Below are positions 25,974 to 34,143 of a stretch of 64,000 bases of DNA, in pieces. The notes beneath the pieces were generated by a model. That model worked only from the letters and a program-made list of their open reading frames with translations. It did no database searches and was not told the origin of the DNA. The DNA lies in the NCBI GenBank assembly GCA_021817145.1, contig JAKAVV010000006.1, forward strand, positions 1 through 64,000, written 5' to 3'. Position numbers and translations under genes: made by a program. Origin of the DNA: a bacterium. Its GTDB lineage: Bacteria; Vulcanimicrobiota; JABDET01. Position 1 is the stretch's first letter; each line of letters starts with the position of its first letter.

Positions 25974-27043
25974 GTATGCCACCAGGGGCTTGCCGCCCCT
26001 GTTTCTAACATTTTAGCGACTCTTTCCCACATCGCATGAACTGCTTTGTCACCAATGAATGGGATCAAGGTTTGGGAGATTTCTGTTTTGTGGTCCATTA
26101 GGTTTTGAAGTTTAAGTTTCGACTTTTCAGATAAGGGGAGCGTTTCATCCGCAAAGTTGTAGTTTTTGCTCTGTTTTAGATTTTCTTCAGGGAAAGCATA
26201 TCCATGATCAATAGGAATCACATCTCCATTTCCGATCATCCAATTCCCTTTGTGGCGATCCGTATTTCCGATGATATGGTCAAAAAGAGAAAGTTCTTCG
26301 TATTTTTGAGGTAAGTACTGCCGAATATCAGAAGGTTCCACTTTTAATTCAGAAGCTGTTTCTCCATCAATCCACTGAATTAAAGCCCCTTTTTCTTGCG
26401 ATTTTTTCCAATGTAGAAAAGAGTTTTTCTCTTTTACGGTCACATAAACCGCTTTTGGAGCCCAGCATCCGATCCAGTCTGCAATATAAGAAGCTGCTGC
26501 TTCTCTCTCTGCTCCTGTCTTAGGAGGGATATACTTTCTTTTTCGATCCGCAGGCTCCCCTTTCACTGGTTTCCAGACTGCTGTTTCCCCGCTTTCTAAG
26601 GTTACTTTATAAGTATGACAAACTCCATCCCCAATTCGTTCTTTGTGCGCAATGGTTAAATCAGAGTTTGAGTAAGGGTTGACCTCCATGCCAATCCTTG
26701 TTTGGAGAGGTGTTCGGCATCCCTGCCTCAAATCCAAACCCAAATAGGAGGAGAGATGAGGTTGATCGGAAAGTGAAGGAGGAGGGGAGATAATCGTTTT
26801 TATCATTCGATATCGAATATGGGCTGCGATTTGATCTGAACTGGCTCTATGTCCGCAGACAAGCCCTAAATTGGCAAGCCCTTTTTCTCTTTCTGTGGCT
26901 TCACTGTTATCTCGAACAGCTTCAAATCCTTCTCTTAAGCGGGATCTGGCTTCCCGATAGGTGGAGGATTTTTTTGCTTGATCATAAGCGCTTTTTGCTA
27001 TGTCAGATATCTTATTTTGTGTAATTGAAGATAAAACTGTCAT
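25970..27043 (-). CDS. PI3/4-kinase-like (HipA-related fold) protein
   Basis: A 357-residue soluble protein. After a helical head (about 1-130), the centre has GDGVCHTYKVTLESGETAVWKP, a nucleotide-binding strand with a candidate Lys, and EREAAASYIADWIG. The catalytic-loop-like stretch DHIIGNTDRHKGNW starts at residue 255 (Asp262, Asn267), and the metal-binding IDHGYAF has Asp279. This order is that of bacterial phosphatidylinositol 3/4-kinase-like proteins and HipA-type kinases. Whether it phosphorylates lipid or protein is unknown. It is a single gene converging on guaB. Confidence 0.75.
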   Translation of the reverse strand: MTVLSSITQNKISDIAKSAYDQAKKSSTYREARSRLREGFEAVRDNSEATEREKGLANLGLVCGHRASSDQIAAHIRYRMIKTIISPPPSLSDQPHLSSYLGLDLRQGCRTPLQTRIGMEVNPYSNSDLTIAHKERIGDGVCHTYKVTLESGETAVWKPVKGEPADRKRKYIPPKTGAEREAAASYIADWIGCWAPKAVYVTVKEKNSFLHWKKSQEKGALIQWIDGETASELKVEPSDIRQYLPQKYEELSLFDHIIGNTDRHKGNWMIGNGDVIPIDHGYAFPEENLKQSKNYNFADETLPLSEKSKLKLQNLMDHKTEISQTLIPFIGDKAVHAMWERVAKMLETGAASPWWHT

Positions 27044-27174
27044 TTTTTTCTATTTGTGTCCTCTATTCTATTATTATAATGAAAATAACTCAGAAAATCG
27101 ATTAAAAAAATGTTAAAAATTCAGAAGCGGTTTTATTAATGCCTGAGTTCAGAGGTCGATCCAGATAAGCTCCT

Positions 27175-28605
27175 TTAGAATGGCCACTGAGGGGCAGATT
27201 GGCTTGAATGACAGGGAGATTGGCAGTGATTGCGATAAGGAAAAAATTCCTGTGAAGAAGCCGCGCCGCTGATAACTGAAACAGTATTGGTAAGTCTGTT
27301 GGTTAGCCAGATATTTCCATATTGATCAATGGCTATTCCGACAGGTTCTGTTCCTGCAAAAACACTTCCCAGAGGGGCTCCTGATGAATTGAATTTAATC
27401 AGATTATTGCCGCTGATGAGATAATCTTCGGCAGGCGCAAAAAAAGCTGATGACAGAGAATTGGATGGTCTTGAAATATTGCTGCCCAGCTGTGCCACCC
27501 AGATATTACCTGAATCATCAACTGCCACTCTGTGAGGACGCAGTCCTGTTTTAAAGGTGCCAAGGATGGTGCCAGTGGAGCTGAGTTCTGTTACATCCAT
27601 GCTGCCGAAATTGGTTACCCAGATATTTCCTTCAGGATCAATTGTGATTCCGTCCGGCCACATCCTAACTTTAAAAGTGCCGAGAGTTGCTCCATTGGAG
27701 CTGAGTTCTGTCACACTGCCGCTGTCATGATTGGTTACCCAAACATTGCCGGAAGCGTCAATCGCTAAATTTCTCGGGCTTTTCCCAACTGGAAACCTGC
27801 CCAGGATTTTGCCTGAAGGGCTGAGTTTGACAACATTGCTGCCATTCTGATTTGCTACCCAGATATTTTCTGAAGCATCAATTGCAATCCCATGTGGGAA
27901 ATTGCCAACATGGTAGGTTCCAAGGGTCTTGCCAGAAGGGCTGAGTTTAGCAACAGCTCCCGCAATATCTTCTGTTACCCATAAATTGCCTGAAGCATCA
28001 ACCGCAATTCCGGCATATTGGCAGTGCAGCCAGGTTGGAGAAATGACACGAAGAACAGCCCCTGATGGGCTGATTTCAGTTATCCCCGGAGGAGACCAGA
28101 AAAAAGGGGTTGGGCAGCTTGCATTTAATCTAGAATAACTGGTTACCCAAATATCTCCATTGGCGGCAATTGCAATCCCATAAGGATGTTTTCTGACGTT
28201 AATGATGAAAGGCTCTCCTTCAGGCATAAAATAAGTTGAAGCAGAAGATAACCCAGGGGCTGTGGCTGTAATGGTTATCCCAGGCAGAGGAATCTTCCCT
28301 CCATTATAATTTAAAGTGGTACTTGCTGATGGAGCGGTCTTAGTTAAGATGAGAGAAAAAGAGGAAAGAGTCGTTATTCCTGTTGTGTCACTATTTGAAA
28401 GGGTGACTTCCAAGTTTTGGTTTCCGATATTTTTGGCTGTGACTGTTACGGTTACTGCTGCTGGGGTTTTAAAAGGAGGGTGAGGGTTAGAAAGGGAGAG
28501 TATCAGCCTTGTCTTATTCAATGATTTGCTTTTTCCATAAGTGACTGGGAAAGCAGAAGAAAGAAAAAGAATCATGAAGAGGAAAGAAAGGGTAATTTTT
28601 TTCAT
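27175..28605 (-). CDS. Secreted Vgb/NHL-type beta-propeller protein
   Basis: A 476-residue exported protein with a signal peptide (about 1-24, FPVTYG). Residues about 30-130 form an Ig-like/CARDB-like beta domain (VTVTVTAKNIGNQNLEVTLS). From about 130 on there are repeated NHL/virginiamycin-B-lyase-like blades of the form GIAIDxxGNIWVTNxxxxxVTELSxxG, at least seven. The ending is cysteine- and proline-containing (NHCQSPCHSSQS). Such propellers bind or scaffold extracellular ligands; no catalytic residues are evident. Confidence 0.82.
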   Translation of the reverse strand: MKKITLSFLFMILFLSSAFPVTYGKSKSLNKTRLILSLSNPHPPFKTPAAVTVTVTAKNIGNQNLEVTLSNSDTTGITTLSSFSLILTKTAPSASTTLNYNGGKIPLPGITITATAPGLSSASTYFMPEGEPFIINVRKHPYGIAIAANGDIWVTSYSRLNASCPTPFFWSPPGITEISPSGAVLRVISPTWLHCQYAGIAVDASGNLWVTEDIAGAVAKLSPSGKTLGTYHVGNFPHGIAIDASENIWVANQNGSNVVKLSPSGKILGRFPVGKSPRNLAIDASGNVWVTNHDSGSVTELSSNGATLGTFKVRMWPDGITIDPEGNIWVTNFGSMDVTELSSTGTILGTFKTGLRPHRVAVDDSGNIWVAQLGSNISRPSNSLSSAFFAPAEDYLISGNNLIKFNSSGAPLGSVFAGTEPVGIAIDQYGNIWLTNRLTNTVSVISGAASSQEFFPYRNHCQSPCHSSQSAPQWPF

Positions 28606-28667
28606 AAAATGCCTCCTAAAAATATACTAAAATTATGCAGTTCAGCTCTTGGGAGAGAGTGAGGGTA

Positions 28668-29777
28668 TTAGAAAGTCCAGGTTCCATAAGTGCACTGGTT
28701 TCCCTGGTCTCCATTATGGACCACATAAACTCCTGGGAATTCATGAGGGGCGGTCCATACATTGATGTTTTCTCCATTTAAGCAGTAAAATGGAGGCTTT
28801 GATCCTGCGGGTTCGTCTGCCTGAAAGTTAGCGATGGTGCCGACTAATTGGGCATCAGGGAGCTGTTCAACTGTTACATTAGGGACATTAGTGAGGGTTA
28901 CTGTTGTGCCCTGCCATACGCCTGAGAATTGGGGGGACCCACTTGGCGGCGGCGGCGGCGGCGGAGGCGGAGGAGGAGGAGGTGGTGGTGGTGGTGGCGG
29001 TGGCGGTGGCGGTGAGAAAGTCCAGGTTCCATAAGTGCACTGATTTCCCTGGTCTCCATTGTGGACCACATAAACTCCTGGGAATTCATTAGGGGCGGTC
29101 CATACATTGATATTTTCTCCATTTAAGCAGTAAAATGGAGGCTTTGATCCTGCGGGTTCGTCTGCCTGAAAGTTAGCGATGGTGCCGACTAATTGGGCAT
29201 CAGGGAGCTGTTCAACCGTTACATTAGGGACATTAGTGAGGGTTACTGTTGTGCCCTGCCATACGCCTGAGAATTGGGGGGACCCACTTGGCGGCGGCGG
29301 AGGAGGAGGTGGAGGTGGTGGTGGTGGTGGTGGTGGTGGTGGTGGAGAGAATGTCCAGGTTCCATAAGTGCACTGATTTCCCTGGTCTCCATTGTGGACC
29401 ACATAAACCCCTGGGAATTCATTAGGGGCGGTCCATACATTGATATTTTCTCCATTTAAGCAGTAAAATGGAGGTTTTGAAGTAGGAAGTTCATGCGCAA
29501 GAAAATTGTGGATTTGACCGACTAATTGGGCATCAGGGAGCTGTTCAACCGTTACATTAGGGACATTAGTCAGTCTGACTATTTGTCCATGCCATACCCC
29601 TTGAAACCACCGCTGCATAGCAATAGGAAGATGAGGATGATCAGCGGCTGAGAAAGATCGAATTCGAATTGCTGCTGCTGCCGTTTTCCAGTTAGGAAAT
29701 GCCTGCGCTGTTTGATGGGAAGAATGACCTGAGAGAAATAAGTAAATAATAAAAAGTAAAATGAGAAATTTTTTCAT
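28668..29777 (-). CDS. Secreted triple-repeat protein with polyproline linkers
   Basis: A 369-residue exported protein with a signal peptide (about 1-29). It has three copies of one domain of about 90 residues (FSGVWQGTTVTLTNVPNVTV ... KPPFYCLNGENINVWTAP ... FPGVYVVHNGDQGNQCTYGT), each with two cysteines. The copies are joined by uninterrupted proline runs of 19 (encoded at 29289-29345) and 23 (28944-29012). Domains 2 and 3 are almost identical in DNA with a 345-base period; domain 1 is diverged at its start. I do not recognise the domain. Translation would depend strongly on EF-P. Confidence 0.8.
   Translation of the reverse strand: MKKFLILLFIIYLFLSGHSSHQTAQAFPNWKTAAAAIRIRSFSAADHPHLPIAMQRWFQGVWHGQIVRLTNVPNVTVEQLPDAQLVGQIHNFLAHELPTSKPPFYCLNGENINVWTAPNEFPGVYVVHNGDQGNQCTYGTWTFSPPPPPPPPPPPPPPPPPPPSGSPQFSGVWQGTTVTLTNVPNVTVEQLPDAQLVGTIANFQADEPAGSKPPFYCLNGENINVWTAPNEFPGVYVVHNGDQGNQCTYGTWTFSPPPPPPPPPPPPPPPPPPPPPPPSGSPQFSGVWQGTTVTLTNVPNVTVEQLPDAQLVGTIANFQADEPAGSKPPFYCLNGENINVWTAPHEFPGVYVVHNGDQGNQCTYGTWTF
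28675..29365. repeat. 345-bp tandem repeat with GGN-type triplet tracts
   Basis: Two nearly identical 345-base units within the triple-domain gene, each ending in a triplet tract (69 and 57 bases of tgg/cgg/agg on the plus strand). A third, diverged unit lies at about 29366-29620. The tracts differ in length by four codons, suggesting slippage. Confidence 0.85.
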
Positions 29778-29965
29778 GATTACTTCTCCTCATAATCAAA
29801 TTATTTCAAGAAATGACTTGATCCAGAATCATTATATCAGACAGCAGAGATTTTGCAATGATTTAGATCGGGCTGCAGTGGTGAAGAATGACTGGGATCC
29901 CTTTGCAATTTAGGAGAGGTCTTTCACTCTTTTAGTAGAAAAATTAAAAAGTAAACCTTAAAACC

Positions 29966-30211
29966 ATGAACGGCTCAATTCAAAACTGGCTTGACTCTGC
30001 AGCCTACGATTATCTGGCGAAAATAGGTTCGCTGCCCCTTCCTTCTGAGTCAGAGGCTTTTCTTTCTGAGATTGGAAATCTCAGTATTGTGACAAGATAT
30101 CCGTCTGATTTTCAAAAACTGCATCGAGATTTTACTCTCGAAAGGGCTGAAATAATTTTAAAAAAAACGGAGGAAGTGTTTCAATGGATAAAGAAATCCG
30201 TCGGATCCTAA
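29966..30211 (+). CDS. Short HEPN-like protein, probably internally deleted
   Basis: An 81-residue protein. The start (MNGSIQNWLDSAAYDYLAKI) looks like HEPN helix 1, and the end (VTRYPSDFQKLHRDFTLERA ... LKKTEEVFQWIKKSV) looks like the last HEPN helices. The middle helices expected in a protein of about 120-130 residues are missing, so an in-frame deletion is likely and RNase activity doubtful. It overlaps the downstream MNT gene by 28 bases, the usual HEPN/MNT toxin-antitoxin arrangement. Confidence 0.65.
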   Translation: MNGSIQNWLDSAAYDYLAKIGSLPLPSESEAFLSEIGNLSIVTRYPSDFQKLHRDFTLERAEIILKKTEEVFQWIKKSVGS

Positions 30212-30513
30212 AAATCTACTCAAAAAATCTTGAAGAGCGCGGGATTCAAGCCCAAAAAATTCTTCTTTTTGGCTCCTATGCAAAAGGAAGCCAGGAGGCG
30301 CACAGCGATTTAGATCTCCTTGTCATCTCAGAAGATTTCAAGGGGATGGATTTATGGGAAAGATTGTCTCTTCTTGGGAGAGCAAGAATCGGGATTGAGA
30401 AACCGATGGAGATCCTTGGACTTACTGAAGAAGAATATCAACTTGAAAAAGAAGGAACCTTTATCGGGGATGAAGTGAAGCCGCTTGCTATCAATATATT
30501 AGAAAGAGGATGA
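30184..30513 (+). CDS. MNT-type nucleotidyltransferase antitoxin
   Basis: A 109-residue minimal nucleotidyltransferase. The signature is intact: FGSYAKG (Gly30-Ser31) and SDLDLLV with Asp42 and Asp44. In characterised MNT/HEPN (type VII) pairs this protein nucleotidylates the HEPN RNase. Here the HEPN partner appears shortened. The MNT C-terminus (GIEKPMEILGLTEEEY) differs from the MNT remnant at 18709, so the two are not recent copies. Confidence 0.85.
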   Translation: MDKEIRRILKIYSKNLEERGIQAQKILLFGSYAKGSQEAHSDLDLLVISEDFKGMDLWERLSLLGRARIGIEKPMEILGLTEEEYQLEKEGTFIGDEVKPLAINILERG

Positions 30514-30633
30514 CTCATTCATCCGATGGTTTAGAAAACATGGATTCTATGCGGGCAAAGAGATATCTCAAATTGAGCAGAAGGCTGGGTTGTGAAGAGG
30601 TGGGATAGATTTTCGAGTGTCGAATGAGATGGT

Positions 30634-32118
30634 TTATTTTCCGATACCATTCTCTGGGAAAGAATGGTGCACAGCTATTGGAAGATGGGGATTAATTCCA
30701 GAAGATGGGTTTGTCAATGAGCGTTGATATTGAGCTGGTTTTATTAACTTAAAAAATTCTGTAACCGTATGCGCCCCACTTATGACCCATAAGTTGCCGT
30801 ATTTATCTATAACAAGAGGTCCAGGAAATTTACCAAGGGAATATACAATCTTTTTTGTTTTGCTGATTTCTTCCAGAAAACCTCTGCCGTCTTTTCTGCT
30901 GCCAGAAATCCATATTTTACCCCTGTTGTCGATCGCTAACCCAGCTGGTTGGATATCTAATTTATAGCTTGTTGGTAAATATTGGCAGTCGAGTCCAATA
31001 TGTTTTAAAACGACACTGTTATTTAAAAGCTTACCTTCAGCAGCCCAAACTGTATTGTTTTCTGCAGCAATATTATTCACACAGCATAGAGGGCATTTTT
31101 TTATCGTGCCATTAGGATAGAGTATTTTAAGATGACCGTAACTTGCAGCAATCCATAAATTACCTGCTTTATCCATAACCATTTGGGATGCTCCACTGCC
31201 TGCTTGGTATCGTTTGATGATGTTCCCGTTTTCATCTAGTTTAAAGACTTTCCCATTTTTCCAATCATCTACCCAAATATTGTTGTGCGGATCTATAAAA
31301 ATGGTATTTAGGTTTTTAGTTACTTTGTAAACTCTTGCTATTTCCCCTTTTTGGGTAAGTTTTACTATGTGGTTTCCAACCACAGCAAAAACATTCCCTA
31401 TGCTATCTACTGCAATAGATGTTGGATGGCCATCTACATTATAGTATGCAGCCTTCCCATTTTGATTGATTTTTGCTATATTTCCGCTTTGATAATTTGC
31501 AGCCCATATATTGCCGAATTTATCCGCAGCTATTGAGTCTGGAGCTTGTCCTATATAAATGACACGTTTTTTGATGTTTGTATGGCGAGATTGAACCGGT
31601 ATTTGAGAATAAACGTTTATTTTAGAAATTGCAATTTGTCCTTTGGCATTTGCCGTTATGGTTGAAATGGCATGATTTGAACCGCAGGTTTGGAAAACAG
31701 TTCTAGGTAAAATCACTCTGTTGTTTTTAGTGATTTCTACCCAATGGCTATTAAAGGCGCCGCACTGCCCCATAGGGTTTGAGCTGCCAGCCACTGCTCC
31801 AATGATTATTTTATATTTATTATTCCTCATTTTACATCTGAGATTTATTAGTTTTGTGGCAGTGATAAACCCTCTGCTGTTTCTTATCAAAAGTTTTCCT
31901 GAATTGCCTAGATTTTTGTAACTCGATTTCTGCAATGTTCGTATGGCTCTGAATTTATTGATTTGGGCATTCTCTGTATAAAAGTACAGAGCTTTAAGCT
32001 CAAATTTATGTTTTGTCGAGCTGTATTTGTAAAAAAGATAATCATTCGATAAAGCTGTTAAAGGATTAAGAATAACGAGAACCGCAATAATTAGCGCTTT
32101 ACGCCAATACCCTTTCAT
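30634..32118 (-). CDS. Secreted Vgb/NHL-type beta-propeller protein
   Basis: A 494-residue exported protein with a signal peptide (about 7-24). An N-terminal beta domain with cysteines (GQCGAFNSHWVEITKNNRVILP) precedes repeated propeller blades (SIAADKFGNIWAANYQSGNIAKINQNG and similar) from about residue 190. Its codons are noticeably more AT-rich and its Lys/Asn/Ile content is higher than in the related gene at 27175, which suggests separate origin. The last residues include NPHLPIAVHHSF, resembling HPHLPIAMQRWF near the N-terminus of the protein encoded at 28668-29777. Confidence 0.8.
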   Translation of the reverse strand: MKGYWRKALIIAVLVILNPLTALSNDYLFYKYSSTKHKFELKALYFYTENAQINKFRAIRTLQKSSYKNLGNSGKLLIRNSRGFITATKLINLRCKMRNNKYKIIIGAVAGSSNPMGQCGAFNSHWVEITKNNRVILPRTVFQTCGSNHAISTITANAKGQIAISKINVYSQIPVQSRHTNIKKRVIYIGQAPDSIAADKFGNIWAANYQSGNIAKINQNGKAAYYNVDGHPTSIAVDSIGNVFAVVGNHIVKLTQKGEIARVYKVTKNLNTIFIDPHNNIWVDDWKNGKVFKLDENGNIIKRYQAGSGASQMVMDKAGNLWIAASYGHLKILYPNGTIKKCPLCCVNNIAAENNTVWAAEGKLLNNSVVLKHIGLDCQYLPTSYKLDIQPAGLAIDNRGKIWISGSRKDGRGFLEEISKTKKIVYSLGKFPGPLVIDKYGNLWVISGAHTVTEFFKLIKPAQYQRSLTNPSSGINPHLPIAVHHSFPENGIGK

Positions 32119-32280
32119 ACTGCTTCTTCCAAGTTTATTATAGTAAGCTTATATTTCCCTTGTTGATAAGTCTTAAACGTGCAAGCAAGCCGCCTGCAAA
32201 CGAATGTAAAAAGATTCCCATTCAAGGAATTTTATTCAATGCTTTGGGATTGTATTCCTGGTTAAGAATCCTAATAGTCA

Positions 32281-32311
32281 AATAAAAAAGCCCTTTTTGG
32301 GCTTTTTTATT
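32281..32311 (-). terminator. Intrinsic terminator (bidirectional)
   Basis: A perfect 13-base stem, AATAAAAAAGCCC at 32281-32293 and its complement at 32299-32311, with a five-base loop and an A/T tract on each side. It lies about 40 bases downstream of the minus-strand repeat-lipoprotein gene (stop at 32353) and should terminate it; the sequence would also act on the plus strand. The rest of 32119-32352 shows nothing I recognise. Confidence 0.9.
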
Positions 32312-32352
32312 TATGAAGAGGAGAGGTAAAAAACTATTTTAAAAAGGACACA

Positions 32353-33585
32353 CTAAGGGCCGAAGGGGTTGGAGGAGCTGCTGCCAGAGGAGTAGCCTCC
32401 TGAGGAAGAGCCTCCCCCGCTGAAGGGATTGGAGGAGCTGCTGCCAGAGGAGTAGCCTCCTGAGGAAGAGCCTCCCCCGCTGAAGGGATTGGAGGAGCTG
32501 CTGCCAGAGGAGTAGCCTCCTGAGGAAGAGCCTCCCCCGCTGAAGGGATTGGAGGAGCTGCTGCCAGAGGAGTAGCCTCCTGAGGAAGAGCCTCCCCCGC
32601 TGAAGGGGTTGGAGGAGCTGCTGCCAGAGGAGTAGCCTCCTGAGGAAGAGCCTCCTCCGCTGAAGGGGTTGGAGGAGCTGCTGCCAGAGGAGTAGCCTCC
32701 TGAGGAAGAGCCTCCCCCGCTGAAGGGATTGGAGGAGCTGCTGCCAGAGGAGTAGCCTCCTGAGGATGAGCCTCCCCCGCTGAAGGGATTGGAGGAGCTG
32801 CTGCCAGAGGAGCTTGAACCTCTGCCGGCAAAGGGGTTGCTGGAACCGACAGGATTGCTGACAGAACCGCTCTGGCTAGATCCATTTTGATTTACATTAA
32901 TAATGGTTGTGGATGAACCTCCATAAACTGGGTAAGGGATATATCCACAGCCATCGTATGGCAGAAAAGTGTCGTAGCAGTTAGGGTAATAAGGGATGGG
33001 GATAACAACAGGCTCAATGTTCATTTCATTGTCCACGAAATAATTGTTCAAGAAGTTCCTGTAAAATTGTTCTGGATTTTTGGGAACAGGAATGGCTACG
33101 CTGACATCATTGGGGTAGTAATCTGACAAATACCCAGTGACTTCTGCGGCATTATTAGGATTAGCAGCCAGAGTGTTTTCGACTTTTTGAATTAAATACC
33201 GATTTTGGTAATTTGCAGGATTCTGTAAATTTACATTTCCCTGCGTTGTTCGCGGCGGCACAACACATACGAATGCTTCTGAATTCGGATCAGCATTACT
33301 TGCATAAGTATGGACAGAGCATTGGGCATTGGGGTAGCTGTTCTGCAGCCAGTTGACAATATTTCCTTGTGCTGCAGTATTCCCGCAGCCAGCTAATGCC
33401 CCTGCTGCCATGCCGGCTACCAGCAGTCCGCCGACAATCCTTCCTTTTTTGCCGTGCATAACTTTGTCCAAAAGCGATTCTTTTTTACTTTGAGTGTTAG
33501 AAGAGGCTGTCTCTAAAGGCGCCTGGCTTCTATTTGCGGGATGAAACTGCTGTAACCTGGGTGAAGTTTTATAATGTATTTTCAT
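32353..33585 (-). CDS. Lipoprotein-like protein with Ser/Gly repeat tail
   Basis: A 410-residue protein. GGGAGG precedes the ATG at 33585. An unusual cytoplasmic-looking head of about 48 residues comes before a hydrophobic segment ending in LAGCGN (Cys67), which looks like a lipobox placed far from the N-terminus. Residues about 70-240 form a Cys/Tyr/Pro/Asn-rich domain (PYYPNCYDTFLPYDGCGYIP). The C-terminus is seven near-perfect 20-residue repeats, NPFSGGGSSSGGYSSGSSSS, encoded by 60-base DNA repeats. It probably forms an operon with the gene at 33625. Function unknown. Confidence 0.78.
   Translation of the reverse strand: MKIHYKTSPRLQQFHPANRSQAPLETASSNTQSKKESLLDKVMHGKKGRIVGGLLVAGMAAGALAGCGNTAAQGNIVNWLQNSYPNAQCSVHTYASNADPNSEAFVCVVPPRTTQGNVNLQNPANYQNRYLIQKVENTLAANPNNAAEVTGYLSDYYPNDVSVAIPVPKNPEQFYRNFLNNYFVDNEMNIEPVVIPIPYYPNCYDTFLPYDGCGYIPYPVYGGSSTTIINVNQNGSSQSGSVSNPVGSSNPFAGRGSSSSGSSSSNPFSGGGSSSGGYSSGSSSSNPFSGGGSSSGGYSSGSSSSNPFSGGGSSSGGYSSGSSSSNPFSGGGSSSGGYSSGSSSSNPFSGGGSSSGGYSSGSSSSNPFSGGGSSSGGYSSGSSSSNPFSGGGSSSGGYSSGSSSSNPFGP
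32358..32812. repeat. 60-bp coding tandem repeat, about 7.5 units
   Basis: Units repeat with an exact 60-base period from about 32358 to 32812. They differ by only a few substitutions (for example agcctcccccgc versus agcctcctccgc). The repeat encodes the Ser/Gly-rich tail on the minus strand. Low divergence implies recent expansion or ongoing homogenisation, so copy number is likely variable. Confidence 0.95.
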
Positions 33586-33624
33586 TGATTTAAACCTCCC
33601 AAAGTATGAATCATACTTGTATGA

Positions 33625-33957
33625 TCAACCATTTCTCTGAACATCCATTCCACCCATGATTCCCAACATGGCTCCTTTTGCGATCCCTTGTAAAGCTGCA
33701 TTAACGATTTTAGCGGTGTTAGCATCAAGAGTATCCCCATTGCTGCCATCTGCCTGGTTAATAGAAGCGGCCATATCTCTTGAGAGCACATTCATTAAAT
33801 CTTTGGTGTACTGCCCTAACGTTGCGCTGTCAACCGCGAGCATTTGATTTGCGAACTGCAGCTCTTGCTGCGGAAGCGTTTGTTTCAAAATCTGTTCAGC
33901 CTGCGCCAAAGTTTGACCTGCCTGAACTGTTGGTAAAGTAATCAGTTGTAAAGCCAT
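33625..33957 (-). CDS. Small protein of unknown function
   Basis: A 110-residue protein without a signal peptide or membrane segment at the N-terminus. It has Gln-rich helical stretches (LAQAEQILKQTLPQQELQFANQML) and a Gly/Ala/Met-rich C-terminus (GIAKGAMLGIMGGMDV) that could be membrane-active or a glycine-zipper. AGGAGAG precedes the ATG. It lies 39 bases upstream of the repeat lipoprotein on the same strand. I do not recognise a family. Confidence 0.65.
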   Translation of the reverse strand: MALQLITLPTVQAGQTLAQAEQILKQTLPQQELQFANQMLAVDSATLGQYTKDLMNVLSRDMAASINQADGSNGDTLDANTAKIVNAALQGIAKGAMLGIMGGMDVQRNG

Positions 33958-34090
33958 GATATTATCTCTCCTTTTATGATTTTATTTGCCGATTCCATTT
34001 TTTAGATAGACTCAACAAAACGAAGTATAAATAAAAAAAGGGGAAGAGTCAATGAATAAATTGTTACCAATGCGGTAAGCCCGGATGATG

Positions 34091-34138
34091 CAATTGAACT
34101 TTATGGATCGGGAACAGCGCGACAGCAGGGTTCAATTG
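34091..34138. other. Long-loop inverted repeat downstream of birA
   Basis: CAATTGAAC at 34091-34099 and GTTCAATTG at 34130-34138 are exact complements separated by 30 bases. It sits 5 bases beyond the birA stop. There is no U-run. It may be a protein-binding site or chance. Confidence 0.3.
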
Positions 34139-34143
34139 TGGAA

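Noticed and set aside
28834-29459. Polyglycine and Arg/Trp-rich ORFs on the plus strand opposite the proline tracts
   Set aside because: They are frame shadows of the GGN triplet runs in the secreted triple-domain gene.
30510-30633. Short frames after the MNT gene (one reading IRWFRKHGFYAGKEISQIEQ)
   Set aside because: The stretch may be a gene remnant, but I could not assign a family and it lacks start signals.
32358-32812. CRISPR-like regular repeats
   Set aside because: The 60-base units are contiguous with no unique spacers and lie in frame within a coding gene.
32334-32885. A 183-residue repeated ORF (AAPPIPSAGEALPQEATPL) on the minus strand
   Set aside because: It is the alternative frame of the 60-bp minisatellite; it has no ribosome site and its composition simply mirrors the DNA repeat.
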